The translations under genes were made by a program, and so were the position numbers. DNA of 64,000 nucleotides from Prevotella sp. UBA4217 (GTDB taxonomy: Bacteria > Bacteroidota > Bacteroidia > Bacteroidales > Bacteroidaceae). Position 1 is the first letter of the stretch. The number at the start of each line of letters is the position of its first letter. The notes under the pieces were generated by a model. That model was not told the DNA's origin. It was given only the letters and a program-made list of their open reading frames with translations, and made no database searches. Below, one piece after another: positions 63,602 to 64,000 of the stretch. Location of the stretch: the NCBI GenBank assembly GCA_002379425.1, contig DFTH01000014.1:62547-126546 (forward strand), read 5' to 3'.

Positions 63602-64000
63602 ATGGACGAATTGCAGAATATCCAAGACTTGATTTACGTCATCCGCGGCCAGCGTGTGATGCTTGATCGTGACTTAGCCTCTATGTATGGTGTAGAAACC
63701 AAAGTGTTAAATCAGGCTGTTAAGCGTAATATCGAGCGCTTCCCGGAGGATTTCATGTTTCAACTCACTAGAGGAGAGTATGAAATATTTACAAATGTCA
63801 ACTTAAGGTTACAAAGTGTAACTGCAAATAATGCTGAAGAATCAGGAGATTTAAACTTGAGGTCACAAATTGTGACTTCAAGATTTATTGACAATTGGGG
63901 TGGTGCAAGACGAATGCCCTATGCTTTTACAGAACAAGGTGTTGCAATGCTTAGTAGCGTCTTGCGTTCACCTTTGGCCATCCAAGTGAATATTGGCATT
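63602..64000 (+). CDS. ORF6N-domain DNA-binding protein (cut by window edge)
   Basis: The first 133 residues are in the window. The ORF6N domain is clear: [55 protein letters not shown], and the closing [17 protein letters not shown]. The domain is shared by phage and mobile-element regulators and by chromosomal proteins of unknown role. The usual single SQIVTS segment is doubled here: NLRLQSVT at 67-74 and NLRSQIVT at 85-92, an in-frame 18-codon duplication. Confidence 0.9.
   Translation, partial: MDELQNIQDLIYVIRGQRVMLDRDLASMYGVETKVLNQAVKRNIERFPEDFMFQLTRGEYEIFTNVNLRLQSVTANNAEESGDLNLRSQIVTSRFIDNWGGARRMPYAFTEQGVAMLSSVLRSPLAIQVNIGI

Noticed and set aside
1..64000. tRNA, rRNA and tmRNA genes
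   Set aside because: No cloverleaf-like T-loop GGTTCGAATC signals or rRNA-like conserved blocks were noticed on reading; a covariance-model scan was not possible.

Overview
The window reads as one chromosomal stretch of a Bacteroidota member, most likely Prevotellaceae (Prevotella, Segatella or a close relative). The evidence is the promoter style, with a -7 box TAnnTTTG directly in front of at least twenty genes and no strong Shine-Dalgarno sequences. It is also the gene content: a Bacteroidota-type three-subunit succinate dehydrogenase/fumarate reductase (cytochrome b, flavoprotein, iron-sulfur), the type IX secretion protein PorZ, secreted GH10 and GH5 glycanases, and DUF3667, DUF4254 and head-GIN proteins. 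No rRNA, tRNA or CRISPR array was seen.

Layout. 0-4 kb: a partial exported protein, an AlkZ-like/Nudix/AlkD repair cluster and uracil permease. 4-9 kb: an AT-rich orphan gene, then the sdhCAB-type operon. 8.7-13.2 kb: mnmG, apt and uvrC, with two parS (ParB-binding) sites flanking apt. 13.5-16 kb: a dtd / small membrane proteins / mazG / deoC operon. 16-20 kb: polyprenyl synthase and polA. 20-23 kb: a GH10 xylanase operon. 23-30 kb: ychF, lgt and mutS, with a 2.2-kb mobile-looking unit between lgt and mutS. 30-36 kb: phosphatases, a GH5 lipoprotein and a MITE-like repeat. 36-38.5 kb: an ATPase followed by a degraded island with repeats and truncated genes. 38.5-49.6 kb: transporters, leuS, a YitT protein, rdgB, porZ and nadA. 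49.6-50 kb: an AT-rich intergenic region packed with DnaA-box-like sequences, a good oriC candidate. 50-64 kb: an acyltransferase, SpoU methyltransferase, rubredoxin/glycosyltransferase operon, acpP-fabF-rnc, LD-carboxypeptidase, THUMP-like methyltransferase, parE, an S41 protease and a partial ORF6N protein.

The most notable find is at 25263-27426. Two 53-bp arms, each holding two REP-like palindromes, lie in inverted orientation (46 of 53 positions match by hand alignment). They enclose a REP-associated HUH transposase (RAYT) and two AT-rich passenger genes: a GIY-YIG nuclease with a PUA/EVE-like tail and an unrecognised protein. It looks like a RAYT-type element carrying a possible nuclease-based defence cargo, inserted exactly between two housekeeping stop codons.

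The second notable feature is replication context: the DnaA-box cluster at 49760-49974 and the parS sites near 10.7-11.3 kb lie within 40 kb of each other, suggesting the window spans the replication origin domain. Coordinates and alignments were worked out by eye; no database searches were run.
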